From NCBI GenBank assembly GCA_964612525.1, contig CAZTCQ010000088.1, positions 1 to 9,595 on the forward strand: a DNA stretch of 9,595 nt, given 5' to 3'. The translations under genes and the position numbers were made by a program. This DNA comes from JAGNRR01 sp964612525 (GTDB taxonomy: Bacteria; Bacteroidota; Bacteroidia; Chitinophagales; Chitinophagaceae). Below are positions 1 through 6,412 of the stretch, one piece after another (within the stretch, counting starts at the first letter, position 1; each line of letters begins with the position of its first letter). The notes beneath the pieces were generated by a model that worked only from the letters and a program-made list of their open reading frames with translations, was not told the origin of the DNA and did no database searches.

Positions 1-48
1 ATGAACTAATACAAAGGTATTTTCATTCACTTTGATTTCCCGTTTCAT
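1..48 (-). CDS. possible start of an unidentified gene, cut by the window edge
   Basis: An ATG at position 48 opens a minus-strand frame of 16 codons without a stop up to the window edge, reading MKREIKVNENTFVLVH. It lies 44 nt downstream of the asnS stop on the same strand, so it could be the next gene. The two other ATGs between it and asnS run into stops after a few codons. The fragment is too short to identify, and an open frame of this length can arise by chance. Confidence 0.25.
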   Translation of the reverse strand, partial: MKREIKVNENTFVLVH

Positions 49-92
49 TCCGTCAAGCTTTAGTCATTAAATAGTGACATTGAGATGATACA

Positions 93-1532
93 TTAAAACT
101 CACAGTTACCCGGACTACGTGGGAAAGGAATTACATCACGGATATTTCCCATACCGGTAACGAACTGAACTAGACGCTCAAAACCTAAACCAAAACCGGC
201 GTGCTCGCAAGCTCCAAAACGACGAGTATCTAGGTACCAACTCATTTCTTCTTTAGGTATATCCATTTCGTCCATGCGCTGTTCTAGTTTTTCTAAGCGT
301 TCTTCACGCTGGCTTCCTCCTACGATTTCACCAATGCCTGGCGCTAGAATATCCATAGCGGCTACTGTCTCTCTTCCTGGCTCACAATTATCATTCTGGC
401 GCATATAGAATGCTTTGATATCTTTTGGATAGTCAATTACAATTACGGGTTTCTTAAAGTGTTTTTCTACCAAATAACGCTCATGCTCACTTTGCAAATC
501 GATCCCCCACTTCACTTCAAATTTGAATTTCTTCTTTTTATAGGGCTTGGATTGCATTAAAATATCAATTGCTTCGGTATATGTGATTCGTTCGAAATCA
601 TTTTCTAACACAAAATTCAACTTCTCTGTAAGATTCAATTCACTGCGCTCAGCCTGTGGTTTTGTTTTTTCTTCTTGAAATAATCGATTCGTCAAGAACT
701 CAATATCATCAGGATGTTGTTCCATGGCATATTTGATAACATATTTAAGCATATTCTCAGCACAATCCATATCACCATGAATATCACAGAATGCCATCTC
801 GGGCTCTATCATCCAAAACTCTGCTAGGTGACGAGTTGTATTCGAATTCTCTGCTCTAAAGGTTGGACCAAATGTGTAAACATTACTAAAGGCCATGGCC
901 GCTAGCTCTGCTTCTAATTGACCACTTACCGTAAGATTGGTTTCACCTTCAAAGAAATCTTGTTTGTAGTCCACCTTACCCTCTTCTGTCATTGGCGTAT
1001 CCTTCATATCTAAAGTGGTAACTCTAAACATTTCTCCAGCACCCTCAGCATCACTAGCTGTAATAATTGGTGAGTGCATATATATGAAATTCTGCTCTTG
1101 GAAAAACTTATGAATTCCAAACGAGAGTGCATTGCGCAATCGGAAGACGCTCCCAAAGGTATTCGTACGAAAACGCAAGTGAGCATTCTCACGCAAAAAT
1201 TCCATGCTATGTTTCTTGGGCTGTATCGGATAAGCTTCCGCGTCACTATCACCAAGTATTTCAACTTTGGCATCAGTCATTTCTACACTCTGTCCTTTAC
1301 CCTGACTCTCTATTATTTTACCACTTGCTTTTATGCAAGCACCGGTATTGATTCTTTTTAAAGTGGCTTCATCATAATCGTCTGTATTAATAACGATTTG
1401 CAAATTATGATTGGTACTTCCATCATTCAAAGCAATAAAACGATTGCTACGAAAGGTGCGTACCCATCCTTTTATTTCAAAATCATAATCTTTTTCTCCC
1501 GAAGACAATATCTCCTTGATTCTTTTTTGCAT
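93..1532 (-). CDS. asnS: asparagine--tRNA ligase (AsnRS)
   Basis: This cytosolic class IIb aminoacyl-tRNA synthetase charges tRNA-Asn with asparagine using ATP. The 479-residue product is complete. An N-terminal OB-fold anticodon-binding domain (about 18-95, with GWVRTFRSN and ALNDGS) is followed by the class II catalytic core. Visible are the motif 1 region (about 138-170, with SPIITASDAEGAGEMF), motif 2 (FRAENSNTTRHLAEFW, 225-240) and motif 3 (GFGLGFERL, 446-454, before the PFPRSPG tail). A lysine-rich insert near 328-350 (KPYKKKKFKFEVKWG) is, as I recall, typical of Bacteroidota AsnRS. The start is the only sensible ATG: the OB fold begins right after it and no in-frame Met follows for over 80 residues. 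A promoter -7 box ends 4 nt before the ATG, so the leader is very short or absent. A 55-nt gap separates it from the upstream minus-strand gene. Confidence 0.97.
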   Translation of the reverse strand: MQKRIKEILSSGEKDYDFEIKGWVRTFRSNRFIALNDGSTNHNLQIVINTDDYDEATLKRINTGACIKASGKIIESQGKGQSVEMTDAKVEILGDSDAEAYPIQPKKHSMEFLRENAHLRFRTNTFGSVFRLRNALSFGIHKFFQEQNFIYMHSPIITASDAEGAGEMFRVTTLDMKDTPMTEEGKVDYKQDFFEGETNLTVSGQLEAELAAMAFSNVYTFGPTFRAENSNTTRHLAEFWMIEPEMAFCDIHGDMDCAENMLKYVIKYAMEQHPDDIEFLTNRLFQEEKTKPQAERSELNLTEKLNFVLENDFERITYTEAIDILMQSKPYKKKKFKFEVKWGIDLQSEHERYLVEKHFKKPVIVIDYPKDIKAFYMRQNDNCEPGRETVAAMDILAPGIGEIVGGSQREERLEKLEQRMDEMDIPKEEMSWYLDTRRFGACEHAGFGLGFERLVQFVTGMGNIRDVIPFPRSPGNCEF

Positions 1533-1536
1533 GTCG

Positions 1537-1570
1537 CAAATATAGAGTTAGAAGAATTTTCTTACGCAAA
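1537..1570 (-). promoter_or_regulatory. asnS promoter, Bacteroidota type
   Basis: On the minus strand TATATTTG (1537-1544) matches the -7 consensus TAnnTTTG exactly. A TTTG at 1567-1570 could be the -33 element, but the 22-nt spacer is slightly longer than the usual 19-21. The -7 box ends 4 nt before the asnS ATG, which puts the expected transcript start at or next to the start codon. Confidence 0.55.
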
Positions 1571-1587
1571 TAAGTATAATAATAAAC

Positions 1588-2073
1588 TTAGAATTTCAAT
1601 ACAAGACCAAGACCATTCGGAATAAACTTCAATTTCAACTCAGCTGGATGATAATAGGATGTCTTTCCTAAAGAATTATTGTAGAGGCGAACCGCCTTCG
1701 TTGATTGTCTCTGAGCCCTAGCCGAAAAAGGAATAGATAGAACCGACAAGCCTGCACCAACGGCAAGAGATGTCAAACCATCAGAGCGATTGCTAGTAAT
1801 TGCAACCAATTGATAACCCAATATAAAACCACCTACAACGCCAAGAAGGTTACCCATAAAATTATTACTTTGAGATTTTTTCAAAAGAGCATTCGCCTCA
1901 GGATTCCCCTTTGTCAATTTTAAAAGTCGGCTCATTCTTACACGCTCACCATTTTGAGAATAAATCGTAAACAAAGACTGATGAATTTTAATTGAGTCAT
2001 TTTCGTTCTGACCGAAAGAACAAAAACTCATAAAAATTAAAATGACCGTTAAAAACAATGTGTACCAAGTCAT
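1588..2073 (-). CDS. secreted or membrane protein of unknown function
   Basis: I do not recognise the family of this 161-residue product. An N-terminal hydrophobic segment (about 3-20) followed by FGQ looks like a Sec signal peptide cut near residue 21. Cys18 lies in MSFC, a poor lipobox, so a lipoprotein is unlikely. A basic, polar stretch (about 40-70) follows. Then come two Gly-rich hydrophobic segments (about 73-92, with LLGVVGGFILGY; and about 99-117, with LAVGAGLSVL), which resemble a glycine-zipper helix hairpin. The C-terminus (LKLKF then GLGLVLKF) has alternating residues and ends in Phe, as outer-membrane strands often do. It is divergent from purN, with 90 nt between starts, and lies 55 nt upstream of asnS. 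TACTTTTA on the minus strand (2097-2104) is a 7-of-8 match to the -7 box. An envelope location is inferred; the function is unknown. Confidence 0.65.
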   Translation of the reverse strand: MTWYTLFLTVILIFMSFCSFGQNENDSIKIHQSLFTIYSQNGERVRMSRLLKLTKGNPEANALLKKSQSNNFMGNLLGVVGGFILGYQLVAITSNRSDGLTSLAVGAGLSVLSIPFSARAQRQSTKAVRLYNNSLGKTSYYHPAELKLKFIPNGLGLVLKF

Positions 2074-2145
2074 ATTTGAGGGATTCTTTTAGTTATTAAA
2101 AGTAAGAATTAATTAGATAAATGCTTTCTACGAATTATTGATAAT

Positions 2146-2153
2146 TATCTTTG
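2146..2153 (+). promoter_or_regulatory. purN promoter -7 box
   Basis: TATCTTTG matches TAnnTTTG exactly and ends 10 nt before the purN ATG. No clear -33 TTTG is present; TTTC at 2125-2128 is the nearest candidate, with a short 17-nt spacer. A perfect AT-rich dyad, AATTAT-TG-ATAATT (2133-2146), sits just upstream and could be a regulator site. The GGAGGG at 2153-2158 looks like a Shine-Dalgarno, but it abuts the -7 box and would be largely untranscribed if this promoter is used. Confidence 0.5.
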
Positions 2154-2163
2154 GAGGGAACAA

Positions 2164-2724
2164 ATGAAAAACATCGTCATTTTCGCTTCCGGAGCAGGCA
2201 GCAATGCACAGGCTATCGTTGATTACTTTAGAGGCAATGAAGATGTAAGCGTTGTTTTAATCCTTAGCAATAAAGCGCAAGCGGGTGTATTAAAGATTGC
2301 ACAAACTGAGAATATAGACTCCATGCTCATTGATAAACAAATCATCAACTCAGATTCATTTTTGGAAATTCTTAAAAATTACAAGACGGATTTAATAGTT
2401 TTAGCGGGCTACCTGTGGAAAATTCCAGATTACTTAATAAAAGCTTATGAAAATAAAATAGTGAATATTCATCCTTCACTTTTGCCAAAATATGGTGGCA
2501 AAGGCATGTATGGTCAACATGTTCACCAAGCAGTGATAGAAAATAAAGAGTCAGAAAGTGGCATTACTATCCATCTTGTCAATGAAGAATATGATAAAGG
2601 GAAGATTTTGTTACAAGAAAAAGTTACCCTTGACCAAAACGAAACTTCAGATACTCTTGCCTCTAAAATACATAAGTTAGAACATCTTCATTTTGCAAAA
2701 ACAATTGAAAATTTGCTTGATTAA
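2164..2724 (+). CDS. purN: phosphoribosylglycinamide formyltransferase (GAR transformylase)
   Basis: This enzyme transfers the formyl group of 10-formyl-tetrahydrofolate to glycinamide ribonucleotide, the third step of de novo IMP synthesis, in the cytosol. The 186-residue protein has the usual PurN length. It opens with the phosphate-binding segment FASGAGSNAQAI (7-18). The formyltransferase signature NIHPSLLPKYGG spans 101-112, followed by GMYGQHVHQAV (114-124). The catalytic triad known from E. coli (Asn106, His108, Asp144) corresponds to Asn101, His103 and Asp144 (in EYDKGKIL), and all are present. The ATG is directly followed by the first Rossmann strand, so the start is secure. The gene reads away from the 161-residue envelope protein, and a barrel-protein gene follows after 45 nt. 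No other purine gene is nearby. Confidence 0.97.
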   Translation: MKNIVIFASGAGSNAQAIVDYFRGNEDVSVVLILSNKAQAGVLKIAQTENIDSMLIDKQIINSDSFLEILKNYKTDLIVLAGYLWKIPDYLIKAYENKIVNIHPSLLPKYGGKGMYGQHVHQAVIENKESESGITIHLVNEEYDKGKILLQEKVTLDQNETSDTLASKIHKLEHLHFAKTIENLLD

Positions 2725-2769
2725 ACCACTGATAACTTAGTTTCGTCAAAACTCCATAAAAATTAAAAC

Positions 2770-3459
2770 ATGAAAAAACACACCTTTATTCAAACTATGG
2801 CTATTCTTTTATTCTGCGCTGCTAGCCTAAGTGTAAATGCCCAAAAACAAAACCAAGAAGAAAATAGTAGACAACACGTATTAAAAACCAACGTACTTGG
2901 TTATTTCGCCGGTCAATATCAAGTAGCTTACGAACACGGGTTGAATGAGAATGTATCCGTTCAATTGTCGGCGGGTTTTTTGACGGGCGGAACGAATAAC
3001 GCAAATTATAAAAACCAACGCACTGGATTTATTTTAATTCCTGAAGTTCACTATTACTTTAGTGGCAACGCACCCAGAGGATTCTACATAGGAGCCTTCG
3101 CGCGATATCGTCAAGCTAATAATAAATTAACCGATGCTAGTTGGACGGCGGGAAGCACAGGAACCAATCAAGATTTATCACGCAAAAGAAAAGTAAACTC
3201 TATCGGTGGTGGAGTTGTACTGGGTTATCAAGTTATCTCACGAGGTGGATTTACTTTTGATATTTTTGGTGGTCCTCAGTACAAATCTAGAACGTACAAC
3301 ACAGTTTATGGAAATGCTGACTTGAATGAAAGACCAACAACCGGCGGTTTTGATTCAGTGGGCGATGAATTATTTTCTCAAAAATATACCGACTTCAAAG
3401 TAGGTGAAAAGGACGGTATGGGACTACGATTTGGTTTTAATTTTGGATATGCTTTTTAG
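2770..3459 (+). CDS. outer-membrane beta-barrel-like protein, first of a tandem pair
   Basis: This is a 229-residue exported protein with a clear Sec signal peptide (about 1-24, hydrophobic core TMAILLFCAASLSV, cleavage after VNA). The mature part alternates short amphipathic strands with turns, for example QYQVAYEHG (49-57), SVQLSAGF (63-70), FILIPEVHYYF (87-97), APRGFYIGAFARY (101-113), GGGVVLGYQV (146-155) and FTFDIFGGPQY (161-171). It ends GLRFGFNFGYAF, with the terminal Phe typical of outer-membrane barrels. The layout resembles DUF3575-like small barrels, but I cannot confirm that family. The next gene encodes a diverged paralogue with the same blocks in the same order. Ligand and role are unknown. 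A weak -7 match, TAGTTTCG (2738-2745), lies upstream; readthrough from purN is also possible. Confidence 0.8.
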   Translation: MKKHTFIQTMAILLFCAASLSVNAQKQNQEENSRQHVLKTNVLGYFAGQYQVAYEHGLNENVSVQLSAGFLTGGTNNANYKNQRTGFILIPEVHYYFSGNAPRGFYIGAFARYRQANNKLTDASWTAGSTGTNQDLSRKRKVNSIGGGVVLGYQVISRGGFTFDIFGGPQYKSRTYNTVYGNADLNERPTTGGFDSVGDELFSQKYTDFKVGEKDGMGLRFGFNFGYAF

Positions 3460-3480
3460 CTTTGACTAAAGAACGAACGA

Positions 3481-3512
3481 TAGATTAAACTTTTCTACTT
3501 ATTTTTAATCTA
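3481..3512 (+). repeat. inverted repeat in the leader of the second barrel gene
   Basis: TAGATTAAA (3481-3489) and TTTAATCTA (3504-3512) form a perfect 9-bp inverted repeat around a 14-nt loop, 20 nt upstream of the ATG at 3533. The stem is AT-rich and no clean U tract follows, so it is a poor terminator. It could be a protein-binding dyad or a weak leader hairpin. Confidence 0.4.
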
Positions 3513-3532
3513 CAATTTAAATTAATTCAAAT

Positions 3533-4231
3533 ATGTCCCCCAGTTTATTTAGAGCGTTATTCTTGACCTTTTTATCTTCCTTCTTCATGCTGTCTACCTC
3601 AGCTCAAGATAGTATTAAAGTGAAGGATATTAAGCGCATAATCAAAACCAACCTCCCTCAATTCATTAACGGAAGGTATGAACTATCCGTTGAACTACTA
3701 ATTACGAAACATGCTAGTATACAATTGTCAGGCGGACCAATCAGAAAAAAAATTATTGGAAATTCGAATGGTAATCCTTACTCGCTACATCGAAGTGGCT
3801 TCAACTACTCTCCACAATTTAGAATTTACGCTTCGAAGATAGCACCAAGAGGGTTTTACCTTAGCCCGTTTTTAAGTGTTGATTTTGTTACAGTCGAATT
3901 TATTGATAATTCAGTTAATAATATTGCTGCACCTGTGCTCAACCTTTCACATTCGAGAGATGAAACCACCATTCGTGGAGGCATTTTAATTGGGAAACAA
4001 TTTATCAAAAGGAAAGGCTTTACGTTAGACTTTTTTATCGGTCCACAATTCAAAGACGAAACCACTCTTACAAACTATAATATTGATAAATTAAATAATG
4101 TCCTTTCGGGTGATAATACAATAACTCAAGGCGAATCACTTTTTAAAACTAATTTCCCAAAACTAGATTTTGAAAAAACTAAAACCGAGATAGGTCTGCG
4201 CTATGGTCTAAATATTGGATTTACGTTTTAA
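3533..4231 (+). CDS. outer-membrane beta-barrel-like protein, second of a tandem pair
   Basis: This 232-residue exported protein has a signal peptide of about 24 residues (core LFLTFLSSFFMLS, cleavage after STSA, then QDS). It is a diverged paralogue of the preceding product. The shared blocks, second protein against first, are: IKTN / LKTN near residue 40; ASIQLSGG / VSVQLSAG; APRGFYLSPF (104-113) / APRGFYIGAF; RGGILIGKQFI..KGFTLDFFIGPQF (148-173) / GGGVVLGYQVI..GGFTFDIFGGPQY; and a C-terminus IGLRYGLNIGFTF / MGLRFGFNFGYAF. The central and penultimate loops differ most, as expected for exposed barrel loops. Lys and Asn are enriched in those loops. A 73-nt gap with an inverted repeat separates the two genes, so the second may be expressed separately. 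A strong terminator follows 22 nt after the stop. Function is unknown. Confidence 0.78.
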   Translation: MSPSLFRALFLTFLSSFFMLSTSAQDSIKVKDIKRIIKTNLPQFINGRYELSVELLITKHASIQLSGGPIRKKIIGNSNGNPYSLHRSGFNYSPQFRIYASKIAPRGFYLSPFLSVDFVTVEFIDNSVNNIAAPVLNLSHSRDETTIRGGILIGKQFIKRKGFTLDFFIGPQFKDETTLTNYNIDKLNNVLSGDNTITQGESLFKTNFPKLDFEKTKTEIGLRYGLNIGFTF

Positions 4232-4253
4232 AAACACTCAATAAAAAATTATT

Positions 4254-4283
4254 AAAGAGACAGCCGAGGCTGTCTCTTTTTTT
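4254..4283 (+). terminator. Rho-independent terminator between convergent genes
   Basis: A perfect stem pairs AAAGAGACAGCC (4254-4265) with GGCTGTCTCTTT (4268-4279), with GA at the tip (in practice a CGAG tetraloop). Seven T residues (4277-4283) follow on the plus strand, so it terminates the barrel-gene transcript well. On the minus strand the T run after the stem is broken by AA and then continues as T6, so it may also end the Xre-regulator transcript. The Xre stop codon (4282-4284) lies inside the T tract. Confidence 0.9.
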
Positions 4284-4482
4284 AATCCTCATTTTCAAGT
4301 TCGAAAAGTTCCTCAACACTTGCTCCAAATAACTTAGCCATTTTCAAGGCCAATTTAGTCGAAGGCACATATTTATTTTTCTCAATAGCATTAATTGTTT
4401 GTCGACTGACACCAATGGCGACCGCCAAATCCTGTTGCGTCATATCCTTTTTCGCTCGTTCTACTTTTACGGTATTCTTCAT
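4282..4482 (-). CDS. small Xre-family helix-turn-helix regulator
   Basis: The 66-residue product is almost entirely one HTH_3/Cro-C1 domain, of the compact YgzD-like kind. The HTH is MTQQDLAVAIGVSRQTINAIEKNKYVPS (14-41), with recognition helix around SRQTINAIE, followed by LALKMAKLFGASVEELFELE. There is no effector domain. Its ATG overlaps the TAA of the upstream membrane-protein gene by one base (TAATG), so translation is probably coupled and the two form one operon. Small Xre regulators paired with a short multi-helix membrane protein are common in Firmicutes and Bacteroidota, and the regulator is usually taken to repress its own operon. That role is inferred here from the gene order and from the dyad over the operon's -7 box. 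Confidence 0.92.
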   Translation of the reverse strand: MKNTVKVERAKKDMTQQDLAVAIGVSRQTINAIEKNKYVPSTKLALKMAKLFGASVEELFELENED

Positions 4483-4961
4483 TATGATTTTTTCAATTTG
4501 ATGAGCAGAAAATTATATCGAGACAAAAAGATAATTAAAGGGGTCACTACATTAAAAATCAAAACGTCTAAATACCAAAAATCGTAAATAAAAATGGTAC
4601 ATAAGATGACGAGAAGATAGTTTATTAGAAAAGCCCAGGTTAAGGCATTCAATCGAATTTGGCTCAAGTATTCATCTTCTTCTTTTTCTCTACTAAAACC
4701 CCAAAGGCAGCCGCCAAGAATAACTAAAAGAACAATAATCTCATCCATAAAGTTACCAGCAGAGCCCCAAAGAAAATTTCCACTAAAAAGACCGCCCACT
4801 CCACTGTCTTCATTCATTTTTAATTTATGGTTACCGAAATTGTATTGCAAAAAATTCGGTTCGAAATTGTCGTACATATAAATAATTCCAAGGATTAGGC
4901 CTATGCTAAAAAGGAGCATACCGAGCCTTTTGTACTTGTTTGATATTAATGGTAATTGCAT
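4482..4961 (-). CDS. four-helix membrane protein paired with the Xre regulator
   Basis: The product is 159 residues from the ATG at 4961. Hydrophobic segments lie at about 13-29 (GMLLFSIGLILGIIYMY), 71-88 (MDEIIVLLVILGGCLWGF), 105-125 (ALTWAFLINYLLVILCTIFIY) and 130-150, with a basic end (LLIKLKKS). A polar loop (about 30-70) joins helices 1 and 2, and an acidic loop (SREKEEDEYLSQIR) joins 2 and 3. The plan resembles DUF2178-like membrane proteins found next to small Xre regulators, but I cannot assign a family. The frame can be extended to a TTG at 4982, but that TTG lies inside the promoter -7 box, so the ATG at 4961 is preferred. Function is unknown; it may be a membrane partner of the regulator. 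Confidence 0.8.
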   Translation of the reverse strand: MQLPLISNKYKRLGMLLFSIGLILGIIYMYDNFEPNFLQYNFGNHKLKMNEDSGVGGLFSGNFLWGSAGNFMDEIIVLLVILGGCLWGFSREKEEDEYLSQIRLNALTWAFLINYLLVILCTIFIYDFWYLDVLIFNVVTPLIIFLSRYNFLLIKLKKS

Positions 4962-4973
4962 AAGTAAATATTT

Positions 4974-5021
4974 AGAATACAAATGTATACTTTAATTTAC
5001 TTATTGTAAAGTTTATTTTAC
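4974..5021 (-). promoter_or_regulatory. promoter and probable operator of the membrane-protein/Xre operon
   Basis: On the minus strand TACATTTG (4980-4987) matches the -7 box TAnnTTTG exactly. TTTAC (5006-5010) lies at the -33 distance, with an 18-nt spacer. A dyad, ATACA-AA-TGTAT (4977-4988 on the plus strand), is centred on the -7 box; extended to 4974-4991 it has one mismatched pair. TTTAC/GTAAA occurs in alternating orientation at 4996-5000, 5006-5010 and 5017-5021. The dyad lies where a bound repressor would block polymerase, so autorepression by the operon's Xre protein is a reasonable inference. Confidence 0.55.
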
Positions 5022-5038
5022 TTTTTAACAACTTTGCT

Positions 5039-5926
5039 TTACATATTTTTCCGGCTAACTAAATAAACACCACTAAAAATAAGCACTCCCGCTATGGCTT
5101 TGACCCAATTCATACTTTCATCAAAGAATAAAATAGCAATTAAAGAAGCCAAAAAAGGCTGCAAGTAAATATAACTTCCGATCACAGTCGGCGACAATTG
5201 CTTCATAGCAAAAACGTTCCAGAGGTATGCTAAGAATGTCATAGCAATCAATACATAGGCCAATACCCAATAGCTTTGGACCGTAAATAAACTCCAATCA
5301 ATTTCGCCCACTTGAGCGAGTCCAAATGGCAATACCATAATAGCTCCAAAAAGAAAAACCCAACGAATGACCGTCAAAGGAGCGTATTTTGACATCAACG
5401 GCTTGACCGCGATTAAGTACATTGAATAAGAGGCCGCATTCAGAAATACAAAAAAATCACCAAGACCCGGATTGCTGCCTAAATCGGATGACTGTCCTTT
5501 ATAAATTAAAAAAAAGGCGCCGATTAATCCTAGCGCAATTCCAATTCCCTTATTTATAGTAAAGCGTTCTTTGAGAATAATACTAGCCATAATGACTACG
5601 AGAATCGGTGTAGTTAACATCATAAGCGCCGCATGAACGGGCGTAGTTCGTGATAGTCCCTCAAAAAAGAAAAGCTGATTCATGGCTACGCCGAACAGAC
5701 CACAGAGGATTAAGCGAGGGAAATCTGTTTTAGCTATTTTTTCATTATTTTTTGAGCGAAGCACAAAAAACAACCAAAACAATAAAGTGCCGACCCCAAC
5801 ACGCAACAAAATAAAACCACGTGGTTGGATCAATTCAGGCATGATGATTTTACTGATAGAAAATCCACCTGCATAAATCATCGTTACAGCTAGTACCGCA
5901 ATATGAGCTACTTTTCTAGAGTGCAT
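5039..5926 (-). CDS. EamA/DMT-superfamily permease
   Basis: This 295-residue inner-membrane protein has the ten-helix, two-repeat plan of EamA (DUF6) drug/metabolite transporters. The first repeat runs about 8-135 (IYAGGFSISK in helix 1, LLRVGVGTLLFWLFF in helix 2, PVHAALMMLTTPILVVIMA near 94-112, then KERF). The second runs about 150-290 (GDFFVFLNAASYSMYLIAVKP, PTVIGSYIYLQPFLASLIAILFFDE, then GVLIFSGVYLVSRK). The substrate cannot be read from sequence; relatives export amino acids or metabolites. The frame extends upstream to a TTG at 5935, but that codon overlaps the -7 box, so the ATG at 5926 (MHSRKVAHI) is preferred. It lies 24 nt downstream of the SRPBCC stop and appears to have its own promoter, so it need not belong to that operon. 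Confidence 0.92.
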   Translation of the reverse strand: MHSRKVAHIAVLAVTMIYAGGFSISKIIMPELIQPRGFILLRVGVGTLLFWLFFVLRSKNNEKIAKTDFPRLILCGLFGVAMNQLFFFEGLSRTTPVHAALMMLTTPILVVIMASIILKERFTINKGIGIALGLIGAFFLIYKGQSSDLGSNPGLGDFFVFLNAASYSMYLIAVKPLMSKYAPLTVIRWVFLFGAIMVLPFGLAQVGEIDWSLFTVQSYWVLAYVLIAMTFLAYLWNVFAMKQLSPTVIGSYIYLQPFLASLIAILFFDESMNWVKAIAGVLIFSGVYLVSRKNM

Positions 5927-5932
5927 TCTCCG

Positions 5933-5962
5933 CAAAAGTAGTAAGAACTATTAAGTATTAAA
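5933..5962 (-). promoter_or_regulatory. promoter of the EamA transporter gene
   Basis: TACTTTTG (5933-5940, minus strand) matches TAnnTTTG exactly and ends 6 nt before the ATG at 5926. TTTA (5959-5962) lies 18 nt upstream as a partial -33 match, within the last codons of the SRPBCC gene. The predicted leader is only a few nucleotides. Confidence 0.5.
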
Positions 5963-6412
5963 TTTTTCTTCCATCACTTTAAAACGATGTTCGAAGATGC
6001 CGTCTAGCTTCTTTTTTACAAAAAGTACTTTGGCAAAATCACCTAAAATACCGAGGGGTAATTTGTAGTGGATAATGTCGGTCATAAGGATACCTTCTGG
6101 TGTTTCTTTGAGGTGATGCTCATGGTGCCACATAGCATAGGGGCCAAAGCGCTGCTCGTCCACAAAGTAATTTCCTTTGTCTACGTGCGTAATTTCGGTA
6201 CACCAATTTAGTTTGATGCCAAACATTGGGCTGACTTTATAAGTAATCATTTGACCAGCATACATTTCGGGCGCTAGATTCTCCGTAGTTATCTGAAAGC
6301 CCATTTCTTTGGGCGTTATTTCTTGTAGATTCCGTGGTGATGAAATAAAATTCCAAAGCGTTTCCTTATCTGTTTTGATTAGTTGTGTTGTTTCTAATTT
6401 GTATATCGCCAT
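5951..6412 (-). CDS. SRPBCC (START-like) ligand-binding protein
   Basis: The 153-residue product has the helix-grip SRPBCC plan: first strand YKLETTQLIKTDKETLWNF (4-22), then the SSPRNLQEITP signature (24-34), central strands (GQMITYKVSPMFGIKLNW, 53-70; THVDKGNYFVDEQRFGPY, 75-92), the His-rich AMWHHEHHL (93-101), and a long C-terminal helix (from about 122, with FVKKKLDGIFEHRF). The NLxxITP start and the FxDxQxxGPYxxWxHxH block are characteristic of a polyketide-cyclase-like subgroup often annotated cell-division-inhibitor-like. No signal peptide is present; it is probably cytosolic and binds an unknown hydrophobic ligand. The start at 6412 fits the family, so the gene overlaps the upstream DUF2256 gene by 47 nt. 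It is the third gene of the SDR-DUF2256-SRPBCC unit. Confidence 0.9.
   Translation of the reverse strand: MAIYKLETTQLIKTDKETLWNFISSPRNLQEITPKEMGFQITTENLAPEMYAGQMITYKVSPMFGIKLNWCTEITHVDKGNYFVDEQRFGPYAMWHHEHHLKETPEGILMTDIIHYKLPLGILGDFAKVLFVKKKLDGIFEHRFKVMEEKFNT

Noticed and set aside
1074..1361. Plus-strand frames within asnS
   Set aside because: They are antisense to the conserved AsnRS core and carry no domain.
3457..3464. TAGCTTTG as a promoter of the second barrel gene
   Set aside because: It matches TAnnTTTG but overlaps the stop of the first barrel gene, has no -33 element at the right distance, and would leave a leader of over 60 nt. Possible, but unsupported.
4962..4982. TTG start extending the membrane protein by 7 residues
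   Set aside because: The TTG lies in the exact -7 box TACATTTG and would not be transcribed from that promoter; a good ATG follows at 4961.
5927..5935. TTG start extending the EamA transporter by 3 residues
   Set aside because: The TTG is part of the -7 box TACTTTTG; the ATG at 5926 fits the first helix.
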